Notes under the pieces: model-generated
What the model was told of the DNA's origin: nothing
The model's input: only the letters and a program-made list of their open reading frames with translations
The model's database searches: none
Made by a program: the position numbers and the translations under genes
In this document: positions 8,653 to 17,620 of the stretch, in pieces
Position numbering within the stretch: position 1 is the first letter of the stretch
Layout of the letters: every line of letters starts with the position of its first letter
From: an uncultured Candidatus Melainabacteria bacterium
GTDB lineage: Bacteria > Cyanobacteriota > Vampirovibrionia > Gastranaerophilales > Gastranaerophilaceae
Assembly: GCA_934718275.1 (NCBI GenBank)
Contig: CAKUZD010000001.1
Location: 1 to 64,000, forward strand
DNA length: 64,000 nt
Direction: 5' to 3'

Positions 8653-9606
8653 ATGAATGAACCTACTTTAGCTGTTATAATACCATGCTACAATGAAGAA
8701 CTTTGTGTAAAAACAACAGTTGAAACATTACTAAAATTATTGGATAAATTAGTTCTATCCGGTAAAATAAACAAGGATAGCTATTTATATTTAGTTGATG
8801 ACGGTTCTAAGGATAAAACTTGGAGTATAATCGTTTCATTAAATCAATTTGATAAACGAGTTAAAGCTCTAAAATTTATAAGAAATTTTGGAAATCAAAA
8901 AGCTCTTATTGCCGGCTTGGAAGGAGTTAGAAATATCGGTTGTGACTGTGCTGTTTCGATTGATGCAGATTTACAACAAGATGAAAATTCTATAGAAGCC
9001 TTCATAGATGAATACATGAAGGGAGCTGATATTGTTTCAGGTATAAGAAATGATAGAAAAACTGACTCTTTCTTTAAAAAATTTACAGCATTGGCTTTTT
9101 ACAAAACCATGAATCTTTTAGGAGCCAAAATACCTCCAAATCACTCGGACTATAGATTAGTAAGCAAAAAAGCTCTTGATATTATGGAACTTTATCCTGA
9201 AAAATATCTATTTTTAAGAGGCTTTTTTAATGAAGTCGGATTAAAGACTGCCTATGTTCATTTCAATGTAAAACCAAGAATGGCAGGTCAATCAAAGTTT
9301 AATTTTGTTTCATTAATGGGCTTGGCATTGAACGGAATAACTTCTTATAGCATTGTTCCTCTCAGATTTGTAACTGTTTTAGGCTTTTGTATGGCATTAT
9401 TCGGTTTTTTAGTTGGAGTTGAAACGGTTATTGAAAAGATTTTTTGGCACAATTCTCCTAATGGTTGGGCTACAACAATCATCTTATTGTGTGTATTTGG
9501 AGGAATTCAATTGTTTTGTTTGGGACTTATAGGAGAATATGTTGGACAGGTATATAGAGAAGTCAAAGGTAGACCTCGCTATATTAAAGATATCGAATTA
9601 AAATAA
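8653..9606 (+). CDS. GT2 glycosyltransferase, DPM1/GtrB type, with two membrane helices
   Basis: 317 aa from the ATG that follows GAGAGAGAAA; an in-frame TTG 15 nt upstream is less likely. The N-terminal GT-A domain shows VIIPCYNEE, LVDDGSKD, SIDADLQQD and HSDYRLVSK. Two C-terminal transmembrane helices (about 225-250 and 262-285) are followed by IGEYVGQVYREVKGRPRY. This layout is typical of enzymes that charge polyprenyl phosphate with a sugar (DPM1/GtrB/ArnC-like) at the cytoplasmic face. The divergent deacetylase next door is compatible with a shared role in envelope glycan modification. Confidence 0.88.
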   Translation: MNEPTLAVIIPCYNEELCVKTTVETLLKLLDKLVLSGKINKDSYLYLVDDGSKDKTWSIIVSLNQFDKRVKALKFIRNFGNQKALIAGLEGVRNIGCDCAVSIDADLQQDENSIEAFIDEYMKGADIVSGIRNDRKTDSFFKKFTALAFYKTMNLLGAKIPPNHSDYRLVSKKALDIMELYPEKYLFLRGFFNEVGLKTAYVHFNVKPRMAGQSKFNFVSLMGLALNGITSYSIVPLRFVTVLGFCMALFGFLVGVETVIEKIFWHNSPNGWATTIILLCVFGGIQLFCLGLIGEYVGQVYREVKGRPRYIKDIELK

Positions 9607-9665
9607 ATTTAAACACAAGTATATGTGTTAACAAGATACTAAGATAAAATTTGTCAAATAAAAAA

Positions 9666-9920
9666 GCCGTACCTCTGTCTATCGAATTTGTTAAACAAAA
9701 TTTTTAAATAAACTACCTCTTTTTACAAATACAACACCCGCAAAGATTGTCTTAGTGCTGCTATGTTTCCATCCTGACACGGTTCGACAGATTACGCCAT
9801 CGTAAATATAAACCTCAACAATAATATATTTATCAAAGTTGTTTTTCAAACCCTCACAACAGGCTCTGCACCTCGCATAAACTTCGAGTCAAGGGATTGC
9901 AATTCCCCGTGGAGTACGGC
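9666..9920 (-). ncRNA. ffs: Signal recognition particle RNA, large type
   Basis: About 255 nt on the minus strand. The SRP S-domain core is at 9755-9780 and reads GTGTCAGGATGGAAACATAG then CAGCAC: conserved TCAGG and AGCAGC flank a short stem closed by a GAAA tetraloop. The ends pair (GCCGTAC at the 5' end, GTACGGC at the 3' end) and the 3' arm runs into a U-tract, giving a terminator. The length and extra 5' portion indicate the large Bacillus-type form with an Alu domain rather than the ~110-nt 4.5S form. It functions with Ffh in co-translational membrane targeting. Confidence 0.88.
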
Positions 9921-9928
9921 TTACTATA

Positions 9929-9958
9929 AGTATAGCATAAAAACATTTTAAATATCAA
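9929..9958 (-). promoter_or_regulatory. Promoter of the SRP RNA
   Basis: TTGATA (rc of 9953-9958), 18-bp spacer, TATACT (rc of 9929-9934). Transcription would start about 9 nt further on, at the first paired base of the SRP RNA. Confidence 0.7.
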
Positions 9959-10147
9959 ATTTTTTAATAAATTTAAAATAGTTTTATTCCAAGTAAAAGT
10001 CTAACCGACAAGTTTTGTAATTGTGTTTTAAATATTTTATAAAAATTTTTTGATAGTTTATTAAGAAAAATTTACTTAATTTTTAGCCGACCGGTCAATG
10101 TAAAAAATACTTATTCAATTAAATAATACAATTGAAAGGAGAATCTA

Positions 10148-10543
10148 ATGAAAAAATTAGATTTATTTAAGTGTAATGTTTGCGGCAATATTGTTCAAAC
10201 GTTAATCGTTGGAGGAGGAGAATTAATTTGTTGCGGGCAACCCATGCAGAAATTAGAACCAAAGTCGCACGAAAACGCTATGTTAGAAAAACATGTTCCT
10301 ATATTTGTAAAAAATGAAAACGGTCAAAATGAAATCCGTGTAGGAGAAATATTGCATCCGATGACAGAGGAACATTATATCGAATTTATAGAAACTATTT
10401 CTGAAGATAAAAATAATGTACAATTAAAATTTTTACATTCCGGAGAAGAACCAAAAATGATATTGCAAAGTAGTCCAATAAATTCAATGACAGCAATTGA
10501 GTTTTGTAATATTCACGGATTGTGGGAGGCTAAAAATGATTAA
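10148..10543 (+). CDS. dfx: Desulfoferrodoxin / superoxide reductase
   Basis: 131 aa two-domain (class I) form. The desulforedoxin centre has four cysteines (FKCNVCGN and ICCGQPM) in the first 40 residues. The second, catalytic iron centre has EKHVP, HPMTEEHYIEF and a C-terminal EFCNIHGLW, giving the four His and one Cys ligands. It reduces superoxide to peroxide without making O2, as in anaerobes. GAAAGGAG precedes the start. The ferritin gene overlaps its end by 8 bp, so detoxification and iron storage are coupled. Confidence 0.93.
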   Translation: MKKLDLFKCNVCGNIVQTLIVGGGELICCGQPMQKLEPKSHENAMLEKHVPIFVKNENGQNEIRVGEILHPMTEEHYIEFIETISEDKNNVQLKFLHSGEEPKMILQSSPINSMTAIEFCNIHGLWEAKND

Positions 10544-11045
10544 AGAAAAGGTTCAAAATGTTCTTAATGCACAGATTAATAAAGAATTTTATTCAGCTTA
10601 TTTGTATCTTGCTATGTCTGCTTTTTTTGATGAAATTGGCTTGTTCGGTTTTGCAAATTGGACCAAAGTTCAGGCTCGGGAAGAAATGGACCATGGAATG
10701 ATACTGTTTAATTATATAATTGAACGCGATGGAACTGTTGAATTGTCGCATATAGAAGCTCCTGATAGAAATTTTTCAAACCCATTACAAGTTTTTGAAA
10801 AAATCCTTGAACACGAAATTTATGTTACTGAAAGCATAAACTGTGTTGCATCTATGAGTGATGATGAATGTGATTTGGCTACCAGACACTTTATAAATTG
10901 GTATATTTCAGAACAAGTTGAAGAAGAAGCAAATACCAGAGAAGTAATCGATAAGCTTAAAATGTTTGGAGAAGATAAAACAGCTCTATATTTGCTGGAT
11001 AAAGAACTCGCAGAAAGAAAATATAAAGAACATACTTATAATTAA
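10536..11045 (+). CDS. ftn: Ferritin
   Basis: 169 aa from MIKEKVQNV, whose ATG lies inside the end of the desulfoferrodoxin gene behind GGGAGG. Ferroxidase-centre residues of non-heme bacterial ferritins are visible: NKEFYSAYLYLAM, REEMDHGMILFNYI, LEHEIYVTESI and ISEQVEEEANTREVID. It stores iron as a 24-mer and consumes peroxide or O2. It is the second gene of a two-gene oxidative-stress operon. Confidence 0.92.
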   Translation: MIKEKVQNVLNAQINKEFYSAYLYLAMSAFFDEIGLFGFANWTKVQAREEMDHGMILFNYIIERDGTVELSHIEAPDRNFSNPLQVFEKILEHEIYVTESINCVASMSDDECDLATRHFINWYISEQVEEEANTREVIDKLKMFGEDKTALYLLDKELAERKYKEHTYN

Positions 11046-11052
11046 ATAGATA

Positions 11053-11100
11053 GCGAGTTGTGAATATAAAAAATTTGCAACTCGCTCATTACTATTTTTT
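11053..11100 (+). terminator. Probable terminator after ferritin
   Basis: GCGAGTTG (11053-11060) pairs with CAACTCGC (11078-11085) across a 17-nt loop. A T6 run follows ten bases later. The long loop and offset T-run make efficiency uncertain. Confidence 0.5.
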
Positions 11101-11125
11101 GAATTATTGCAATTTTGTAAACAAT

Positions 11126-11154
11126 TTGTCTAACACTGAAAAATAGCATATTAT
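11126..11154 (+). promoter_or_regulatory. Promoter of the hybrid kinase, leaderless geometry
   Basis: TTGTCT (11126-11131), 17-bp spacer, TATTAT (11149-11154), then six bases and the ATG at 11161. There is no Shine-Dalgarno sequence. Confidence 0.6.
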
Positions 11155-11160
11155 AGAAGT

Positions 11161-12762
11161 ATGAATACTAATAAAATTGTAGTTGTTGACGATGAAAAAA
11201 TGGTAACCTTAGCTTTTAAAGCTTTATTTAAAGTTGAAGGTTACTCTGATATCCACTTATTTAATGCCCCCAAAGAGGCTATTGCTTTTTTGAAGGAAAA
11301 TAAACCTGATTTAATCATTTCAGATTTTATCATGCCTGAAATGAATGGTTTAGAATTTTTAACAGAAGCTAAAAAACTTTATCCTGAAGTTAGTACTATT
11401 TTGTTAACCGGTTATGCAGACAAAGAAAATGCAATAAGAGCGATAAACGAAATAGGTTTGTATAAATATATAGAAAAGCCTTGGGATAATGACGATTTAA
11501 TGATGAATATAAAAAATGGCATTGAAAGAAGTCATTTATTGGAAAATTTGAGAAATAAAATAGAAGAACTTGAAGATGCTAAAAAGCAACTTCAAGAATA
11601 TTCTGAAAACTTAGAAAAAATTGTTGCAGAACGCACATCAGACCTTTCTGAGGCAAATAAAAAATTGTCAGGTATAATAAATTATTGTGCTGATGGAATT
11701 ATTATTGTTGATGGAGAAGGAAATATTTTACAAGTTAATCCTGCTTGTGAAAACATGGTAGGTTTGTCGGAAATATCTTTGTGCAAGAAGAAAATTCAAG
11801 AAATCGCATACTCAAATATAAAAGAGTTTAATTCTGCAAAAAACAATAAATCAGGCGAAATATTCGGTTTAAGTGATGATAATTCAGAAATCCTGTTAAG
11901 AGATTATTTTATAGTGAATACTTTGAGCGGCATTCACACTCCTGTAGAAATGAGTTTTGCTGCAATTTCTTCAGAAGATTGCAAAAATGACAAATTTGTC
12001 GGTGTTATAAGAGACGTCAGTGCTCAGAAAGAAACCGAAAAATTAAGAGATGATTTTATTGCAACTCTTACTCATGATATGAGAACACCTCTTTTAGCAG
12101 CAATTCAAACTCTAAAATTCTTTTTAGAAGGTGCTATAGGAGATTTAGATAACAAACAGAAAGTATTGTTGTCTACCATGCTTCAAAGTAACGAAGATTT
12201 ACTCGGACTTGTGAATGCGCTATTAGAAGTATATAGATTTGAAAGCGGCAAATTAACTCTTTGCAAAACCGCATTCCCTGTAAAGGATTTAGTAGAACAA
12301 TGTTACTCGGAATTAAAACCGTTAGCGGAAAAGAAAAATATTGATTTTTCTGTAACGTTTGAACTGGCGGAAAATCTTCATATAACTGCTGATAGAGCAG
12401 AAATTAAAAGGGTTATAACAAATCTTTGCGGAAATGCATTAAATTACACAAGCAAAGGAGGAATTGTCAAAATATTGGCAAAAGCTCAAAGCGGAGATTT
12501 TATATTTTCTGTTACTGATAATGGAAACGGAATTCCTCAAAAAGATATTCCAAATTTGTTTAAAAGATTTTCGCAAGGGACTACAAGAAAACGTTCAACC
12601 GGTACCGGCTTAGGTTTATATTTGTCAAGACAAATAATAGAAGCTCATAACGGAAAAATTTGGGTAGATAGTAAAGTAGATAAAGGTAGTGAATTTTCAT
12701 TCTTGCTAACAGACGTTGTTACGGATGGAAAAGTTAAAGAAAGACAGGTTTCAAATGGCTAA
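11161..12762 (+). CDS. Hybrid receiver-PAS-histidine kinase
   Basis: 533 aa, no membrane segment. An N-terminal receiver domain has acceptor D55 in LIISDFIMPEMNG. A coiled coil covers ~125-165 and a PAS domain ~165-290. HisKA has phospho-acceptor H305 in ATLTHDMRTP. HATPase_c has an N-box (NLCGNALNY), G1 (DNGNGIP) and G2 (GTGLGLYLS). A receiver at the front suggests it is itself driven by an upstream kinase or phosphorelay. Its stop overlaps the start of a LuxR-type regulator by 8 bp, so that protein is the likely phosphate recipient. The signal is unknown. Confidence 0.9.
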   Translation: MNTNKIVVVDDEKMVTLAFKALFKVEGYSDIHLFNAPKEAIAFLKENKPDLIISDFIMPEMNGLEFLTEAKKLYPEVSTILLTGYADKENAIRAINEIGLYKYIEKPWDNDDLMMNIKNGIERSHLLENLRNKIEELEDAKKQLQEYSENLEKIVAERTSDLSEANKKLSGIINYCADGIIIVDGEGNILQVNPACENMVGLSEISLCKKKIQEIAYSNIKEFNSAKNNKSGEIFGLSDDNSEILLRDYFIVNTLSGIHTPVEMSFAAISSEDCKNDKFVGVIRDVSAQKETEKLRDDFIATLTHDMRTPLLAAIQTLKFFLEGAIGDLDNKQKVLLSTMLQSNEDLLGLVNALLEVYRFESGKLTLCKTAFPVKDLVEQCYSELKPLAEKKNIDFSVTFELAENLHITADRAEIKRVITNLCGNALNYTSKGGIVKILAKAQSGDFIFSVTDNGNGIPQKDIPNLFKRFSQGTTRKRSTGTGLGLYLSRQIIEAHNGKIWVDSKVDKGSEFSFLLTDVVTDGKVKERQVSNG

Positions 12763-13429
12763 AAACGTCAGAGTTCTAATCGTGGAAGATCATGATATGG
12801 CGCGTATGGGCTTATCGGTTGTTTTAGGCAACAACGATAAAATAGAAGTAATTGATATGTGTGCTGATGGACAAGATGGTGTTGAAAAAGCTCTTGACCT
12901 GATTCCTGATGTAGTAATTATGGATATTGGCTTGCCGACAATTGATGGAATTGAGGCTACCAAAAGAATTAAATCTCAAAATTCAAAAATAAAGGTTTTG
13001 ATGTATACATCAAGAGAAGATGACGATGATATTTTTGATTCTTTCAAAGCCGGAGCTGATGGTTATATAACCAAAGGAGCAACATCTGAGCAAACCGTGT
13101 CTGCAGTTTTAGCTGTCTCAGAAGGCGCAGGATGGCTTGATCCTGCTATTGCCAAAGTAGTTCTTACCAATATTAGAAAATCTGATTCTTCAAATGAAAA
13201 ACGTGGTGAAATAAACTATAAGCTGGGCAAAAATTTATACGGATTAACTGAAAGAGAAATGGAAGTTTTGGCGTTAATTGTTGATGGCTTAACTAATCCT
13301 CAAATTGCGGAAAAACTTGTTATTACAATATCAACCACCAAAACACATGTTCACAGTATTTTACAAAAATTATATGTAAATACTCGTTCTAAAGCTATAT
13401 CAATGGCTATGAAGGAAGGTTTGGTATAA
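12755..13429 (+). CDS. NarL/LuxR-family response regulator
   Basis: 224 aa from MAKNVRVLIVEDHD. The receiver domain has D57 in VVIMDIGLP and the switch region TSRE...KAGADGYITKG. The C-terminal LuxR HTH (about 160-220) contains LTEREMEVLALIVDGLTNPQ and the recognition-helix region ISTTKTHVHSILQKL. It is translationally coupled to the kinase. The next gene starts directly after its stop, so the three form one operon. Confidence 0.92.
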   Translation: MAKNVRVLIVEDHDMARMGLSVVLGNNDKIEVIDMCADGQDGVEKALDLIPDVVIMDIGLPTIDGIEATKRIKSQNSKIKVLMYTSREDDDDIFDSFKAGADGYITKGATSEQTVSAVLAVSEGAGWLDPAIAKVVLTNIRKSDSSNEKRGEINYKLGKNLYGLTEREMEVLALIVDGLTNPQIAEKLVITISTTKTHVHSILQKLYVNTRSKAISMAMKEGLV

Positions 13430-14782
13430 ATGATATACGCTCTGCTCGGTATTGCAGCTGCTTTTTGTGCTTATATTCAATGGGGTGACGAAATTCCGGT
13501 TCCTTTTATTGACAAAAATCAAACTAAGCAAGAAGCAAAATATATTCATGAAGTAAACAAAAAGAGTGAAAAAGAGAAGTTTGAGCGAGCTAAATTGAAT
13601 AGGACACCATCTGGATACATGACTGTTGCAGAGTACGAAGAATTATCTGCACCAAAAGATAAAATGACAATAAAAGTTGAAGTTCCTAAAATCCCAACAC
13701 CTGCTGATATGATTTATGTTCCTCAGCCAAATTATAAAATTGTCAGATACAATAACCCTCCTGGAAGTGCAGAAATTATGATTACTGACACTTTATACAA
13801 AAGGTGGCAACAAAATGCTCAGGGAATTGTTTCACCTGACTTTACAAAATTAGTATACCCTTCAATTTATTATTACCCGAATAGTGGTTCTACTGCCTGT
13901 GATTTGTTTGTTATAAATCTGGAAGAAGCGAAATCTAATCTTGATAGAATATTAACAGCCAATACTATTCATAGACTATCTGAACCTATTTTATCAACAA
14001 CAAAAACAAATGATAACGACTTTACATTTAGAACATTAACTCCTGTGGATTTTACACCTGACGGGACTAAGCTCCTTGTAAAGGAAAAAATAGGTAATAC
14101 CCGTGATGGCATTTGGAAAACTACCCCAATTGTATACGATTTTTCAGTTAACAATTCTTATAGTCTTACAGAAGTTAGAGATGTAATTACATATTATTGG
14201 AAAGAAAAAAAAGGATTAAACTTAAATGATAAACGTTGGGACATAATTCCTCTCGGTTTTTCTGCAAATAATCCTAATTGGGTTGTTGTCAGAGCTCTTG
14301 CATATACAGGGAACACTCCCGTTAATCTCGGAACTTGGATTGTTACAGCTAAAGGAGAAAATTCTCGTTTGTATTCAATGGATAATTCAGCTGCTGTTCA
14401 AATAAGTATGAATGGTTATAAAATTGAAAAAGATGGTATTGTTCCGCCTTCTATTACCGAAAAAGAAGAACAACAACTAAAACGTGTTGAAAAAGCAACA
14501 GAAAAACAAAAGAAAAAAGAAGATAGAACTGAAGTGAAAGCTTTGGAACAGTCTTATAAAGCGAAAATAAAAGAAATGAACGCAGAATTTAAAGAAGCTC
14601 AAAAAGACTATGTATTAAGACAAAAAATTCAAAGTTCAACATCAGGAAATGAAGCAATCGAAAAATACAAAGAAATAAAAGCCGAGCAAGAAAATAAAAA
14701 AGAAGCAGAACTTTGGAAACAAAAAGCAAAAGAGCTTAAACAATTACAAAAACAACGAGCAAAAGATGCCAAACGTTTGTAA
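13430..14782 (+). CDS. Membrane-anchored protein with beta-propeller-like middle and coiled-coil tail
   Basis: 450 aa with no family recognised. An N-terminal hydrophobic helix (about 2-17) could anchor it or act as an uncleaved signal. The middle has TolB/PD40-like phrases (SPDFTKLVYPS...DLFVINLEEA; FTPDGTKLLV), suggesting a partial beta-propeller. The last ~100 residues are Lys/Glu/Gln-rich and helical, probably a long coiled coil. The ATG is immediately after the regulator's stop. It may be the output or sensor partner of the two-component pair, which is inferred from position only. Confidence 0.7.
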   Translation: MIYALLGIAAAFCAYIQWGDEIPVPFIDKNQTKQEAKYIHEVNKKSEKEKFERAKLNRTPSGYMTVAEYEELSAPKDKMTIKVEVPKIPTPADMIYVPQPNYKIVRYNNPPGSAEIMITDTLYKRWQQNAQGIVSPDFTKLVYPSIYYYPNSGSTACDLFVINLEEAKSNLDRILTANTIHRLSEPILSTTKTNDNDFTFRTLTPVDFTPDGTKLLVKEKIGNTRDGIWKTTPIVYDFSVNNSYSLTEVRDVITYYWKEKKGLNLNDKRWDIIPLGFSANNPNWVVVRALAYTGNTPVNLGTWIVTAKGENSRLYSMDNSAAVQISMNGYKIEKDGIVPPSITEKEEQQLKRVEKATEKQKKKEDRTEVKALEQSYKAKIKEMNAEFKEAQKDYVLRQKIQSSTSGNEAIEKYKEIKAEQENKKEAELWKQKAKELKQLQKQRAKDAKRL

Positions 14783-14802
14783 AAATAGCAATTACGCAAT
14801 TT

Positions 14803-15054
14803 TTAGGGATTATTAATAATTTTTAGCTTTTCACTTCTAGACAATTTTTTAATTCTTCTTTCTTCTTTTAATGCTTCAGATTTCGTTGCAAATTCTTTTT
14901 GATAAACTATTTTAACAGGTTTGTGCGAACGCGTGTATTTTGCTCCCTTACCTTCTAAATGAGCTTGAAAACGTTTTTTTACATCATCTGTATAACCACA
15001 ATATAATGTATTTTGTTCTGTTAAAAGAATGTATGTAAAAAATTTCTTCTCCAT
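14803..15054 (-). CDS. GIY-YIG nuclease-superfamily protein
   Basis: 83 aa. FTYILLTEQNTLYCGYTDD supplies the variant GIY...YIG element (YIL/YCG). The conserved arginine is in KKRFQAH, and KGAKYTRSHKPVKIVY and the EALKEERRIKKLSR helix are typical of the small stand-alone YhbQ/UPF0213 group. The start was placed at MEKKFF because the upstream in-frame Met reads through a terminator hairpin. Members cut or bind branched or damaged DNA; the role is not established. Confidence 0.85.
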   Translation of the reverse strand: MEKKFFTYILLTEQNTLYCGYTDDVKKRFQAHLEGKGAKYTRSHKPVKIVYQKEFATKSEALKEERRIKKLSRSEKLKIINNP

Positions 15055-15069
15055 ATTATATATATAAAT

Positions 15070-15094
15070 AAAAAAGACGGTCTCATGAACCGTC
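15070..15094 (-). terminator. Terminator of the Ser/Cys-rich protein gene
   Basis: GACGGT/ACCGTC stem (15076-15081 with 15089-15094), 7-nt loop, then T6 on the minus strand. Confidence 0.85.
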
Positions 15095-15133
15095 AATTAA
15101 TGTATTTCTTTTTCTTTTTTCTCAAAACCATAA

Positions 15134-15517
15134 TTAACATACTGAAGAAAAACATCCTGAAGATGCTCCGCAAGAAGCGCTTGTGCTTCCTGAAAAACCA
15201 CAGTCACTTGCTCCTGAAAAAGAAGCGCCGTCAGATGTTGATGAAAAACTGTTTTCTGAGGACAATGTTGATACTGCGCTTGAAAAATCACTTAAAAAGC
15301 CGCCATTATAAGCAACAGTGTCTCCACAATCCGCATATTGTGTGTAATCTATAAAGAACGGATTACTTGTAGAAAACATGTCATATACTTTTGTCTCAAA
15401 TAAACTATTATTGTGGTTCAAGGCTAAAGAACCGGCTGTTTCGATTGATTCGGAAGGTTTTGTGCTTCTGATATTATTAGTTCTTGCTTGTGAAGATTTA
15501 GCTGATATGTCGTTCAT
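15134..15517 (-). CDS. Small protein with Ser/Gly/Cys-rich C-terminus
   Basis: 127 aa. The first ~75 residues are ordinary and hydrophilic with no signal peptide. The last ~50 are dominated by Ser and Gly, with five cysteines spaced SDCGFSG, SASCGASSGC and FSSVC at the extreme end. A Cys/Ser-rich tail after a leader-like part resembles some ribosomally made modified peptides, but no modifying enzyme lies beside it. A metal-binding or cross-linked structural tail is equally possible. AGGAG precedes the ATG and a good terminator follows. Confidence 0.7.
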   Translation of the reverse strand: MNDISAKSSQARTNNIRSTKPSESIETAGSLALNHNNSLFETKVYDMFSTSNPFFIDYTQYADCGDTVAYNGGFLSDFSSAVSTLSSENSFSSTSDGASFSGASDCGFSGSTSASCGASSGCFSSVC

Positions 15518-15707
15518 AATCTATGCTCCTATTAATATCTCGTGTACATTTATATAAACAATTTGTATTTTGTTTAAATTCAGCATGTATTTATTTTGTT
15601 ACAAACCTTAATATAATATATCAATCCAAAGAATTACCAGCTTAAAACCACTGATTGATGTGTTTATTATCTAACTGGGATATTGTATTAATGTGAGGAT
15701 ATAGGAT

Positions 15708-16343
15708 ATGTTGAAGAAATTTTTACTAACATTAATATTAATTTTAGCAGGTGCAAGCGCATTTGCAGCAGACAATTTTTTAAATTCTATAGTTATTGAT
15801 AATGTAGATGGTGAAACATCCGTTGTCTTGCGTTCCGATGAAGTTGCAAAAATTAAAAGAGAAATTGAAACCCCAAATAAAATTGTACTTAATATAAAAG
15901 GGATTAAACAGTCACCGGATATAAATACGATGTACAAAAATACGACTAGGGTTAAAAGTTTAGCTATACAGTCAGAAAAAAATAATGAGTTAAAAATTTA
16001 CATAGAAGCTCCGGAAATAGCAAAAGCAAATGTTGTTTTTGAAACTCCAAATTCGGCCCCTATAACAGTATCAAGTGCTGTTAGTGAAGGTAAAGTTCTT
16101 TGGTGTATCGTATCAATCATTTTATTATTAATGGTTATGCGCTCAGCTAAGAATGCAAAACCTAAAGCCAAACCGGATATTAATGAAATAATTAAAGAAA
16201 GAGAAAAGGCTTTATATCGCAATTTCCAAAAAGAAATTTCAACAATGCCTAGCATGAATTACAGATTAAAAAGTTATTCAAAACATGTTTTAAAAGGTGA
16301 AACAATTAGAAGTTATAAAAGTAGAATGGCTAGCAGAATATAG
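15708..16343 (+). CDS. Exported AMIN-like domain protein with C-terminal membrane helix
   Basis: 211 aa. Signal peptide with an ASAFA-AD cleavage site, then an AMIN-like beta domain (about 28-115; IVIDNVDGETSVVLRS and TRVKSLAIQS). A hydrophobic helix (about 128-143) leads to a basic cytoplasmic tail. AMIN domains occur in PilQ secretins and cell-wall amidases, where they bind peptidoglycan or position the protein. No catalytic domain is present. AGGAT precedes the ATG. Given the pilin genes elsewhere, a link to the pilus machinery is possible but unproven. Confidence 0.75.
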   Translation: MLKKFLLTLILILAGASAFAADNFLNSIVIDNVDGETSVVLRSDEVAKIKREIETPNKIVLNIKGIKQSPDINTMYKNTTRVKSLAIQSEKNNELKIYIEAPEIAKANVVFETPNSAPITVSSAVSEGKVLWCIVSIILLLMVMRSAKNAKPKAKPDINEIIKEREKALYRNFQKEISTMPSMNYRLKSYSKHVLKGETIRSYKSRMASRI

Positions 16344-16361
16344 AAAACATATTTTATAATG

Positions 16362-16396
16362 AAAAAAAAGATGTGAATTAATCACATCTTTTTTTA
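16362..16396. terminator. Bidirectional terminator between convergent genes
   Basis: A8-GATGTGA paired with TCACATC-T7, 5-nt loop. It serves the AMIN-like gene (+) and the epimerase gene (-). Confidence 0.9.
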
Positions 16397-16398
16397 TT

Positions 16399-17508
16399 TT
16401 AAATTTTATCTATTATTGCTTCAATCTTTTTGGAAGAAGTTCCATCTCCATAAGGATTTTGCGCTTTTAGTCTTGTTTCTGCTCTATTTTTCGACAGAAT
16501 AGCCTCACTATATGAAACGATTTTGTCGTAATCTGCTCCGACAAGTACAGAAACCCCTGCATCAATTCCCTCCTGTCTTTCTGTTTCATAACGCATTACA
16601 AGAGTTGGACACCCAAAAGAAGGGGCTTCTTCCTGTATTCCACCGGAATCAGTTAAGATTAATTTTGCATTTTTCATCAAATAGACAAGATATGGATAAT
16701 CAAGAGGTTTTAGCAATTTTACATTTGAATATTTTTCTAATCTTGCATAAATCTTGTCTTTTACATTTGGATTAGGGTGAACAGGAATAACAAATGTATG
16801 ATTATCATATTTTGTTACAAGATGTTCTATTGCATCGAGGATTCTATTTATTCTCTCACCGTGATTTTCACGTCTATGAGCAGTGATGAGAACTAATTTA
16901 TCATCAATTTCAATATTTTGTTTTTCAAAATACTCTTTTGCACCATTAAGGGTTTGTTCAGAAAGACAGAAAAGAGCATCTATAACAGTATTTCCAACTA
17001 CAAAAATTTTGTCGCCGGCAATATTTTCCTTTAATAAAGCCAATTTATTTTTCTCTGTCGGAGCAAAATTTAATTCTGCAACACGAGATGTCATTTGGCG
17101 CATAACTTCTTCAGGAAAAGGTTCATAAATATCATAAGAACGTAAACCAGCTTCTACATGGTAAACAGGAATTTTTCTATAAAAACTAGCCAAAGCTCCA
17201 CAAAGAACAGTCATTGTATCACCTTGTACAATAGTTGCATCAACCTTATAATTATCAAATACTTTATCTAAAGCTGTTAATATTCTAGTTTGAACTTCCA
17301 ATAATGACTGATTTGGTTTCATGCAATCCAAATTCAAATCTGCCTTCAATCCAAAGTAAGACAAAGTTTGGTTTGAAAGTTCTTTTTGTTGTTCAGTATT
17401 ACAAACTATAACATTATATTTTTCAGGATATTTTTTCAGCTCCAAAATAACAGGCGCCAATTTAATAACTTCGGGGCGCGTACCGAATACAAATAATATA
17501 TTCTTCAT
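16399..17508 (-). CDS. wecB: UDP-N-acetylglucosamine 2-epimerase (non-hydrolysing)
   Basis: 369 aa from MKNILFVFGTRPEVIKLAPV. Family signatures include VQGDTMTVLCGALASFY, HVEAGLRSYD, EEVMRQMTSRVAELNFAPT, TAHRREN, HPNPNVK, LTDSGGIQEEAPSFG and VGADYDKI. It makes UDP-ManNAc for surface polysaccharide or wall glycan. It is monocistronic with a clear terminator. Confidence 0.93.
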   Translation of the reverse strand: MKNILFVFGTRPEVIKLAPVILELKKYPEKYNVIVCNTEQQKELSNQTLSYFGLKADLNLDCMKPNQSLLEVQTRILTALDKVFDNYKVDATIVQGDTMTVLCGALASFYRKIPVYHVEAGLRSYDIYEPFPEEVMRQMTSRVAELNFAPTEKNKLALLKENIAGDKIFVVGNTVIDALFCLSEQTLNGAKEYFEKQNIEIDDKLVLITAHRRENHGERINRILDAIEHLVTKYDNHTFVIPVHPNPNVKDKIYARLEKYSNVKLLKPLDYPYLVYLMKNAKLILTDSGGIQEEAPSFGCPTLVMRYETERQEGIDAGVSVLVGADYDKIVSYSEAILSKNRAETRLKAQNPYGDGTSSKKIEAIIDKI

Positions 17509-17620
17509 AATATGAAATTTTAATATAAAAATTAATGACATGCAAATTATACAAGCTATTAGTTAATAGGGGAATATAAACAAAAAATAATGACTTATAA
17601 TAATAAAGAAGGAGTTTAAA

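Noticed and set aside
15085..15354. Lys/Leu-rich plus-strand frame over the Ser/Cys-rich gene
   Set aside because: Mirror of the minus-strand gene, which has the ribosome-binding site and terminator; starts inside the terminator hairpin.
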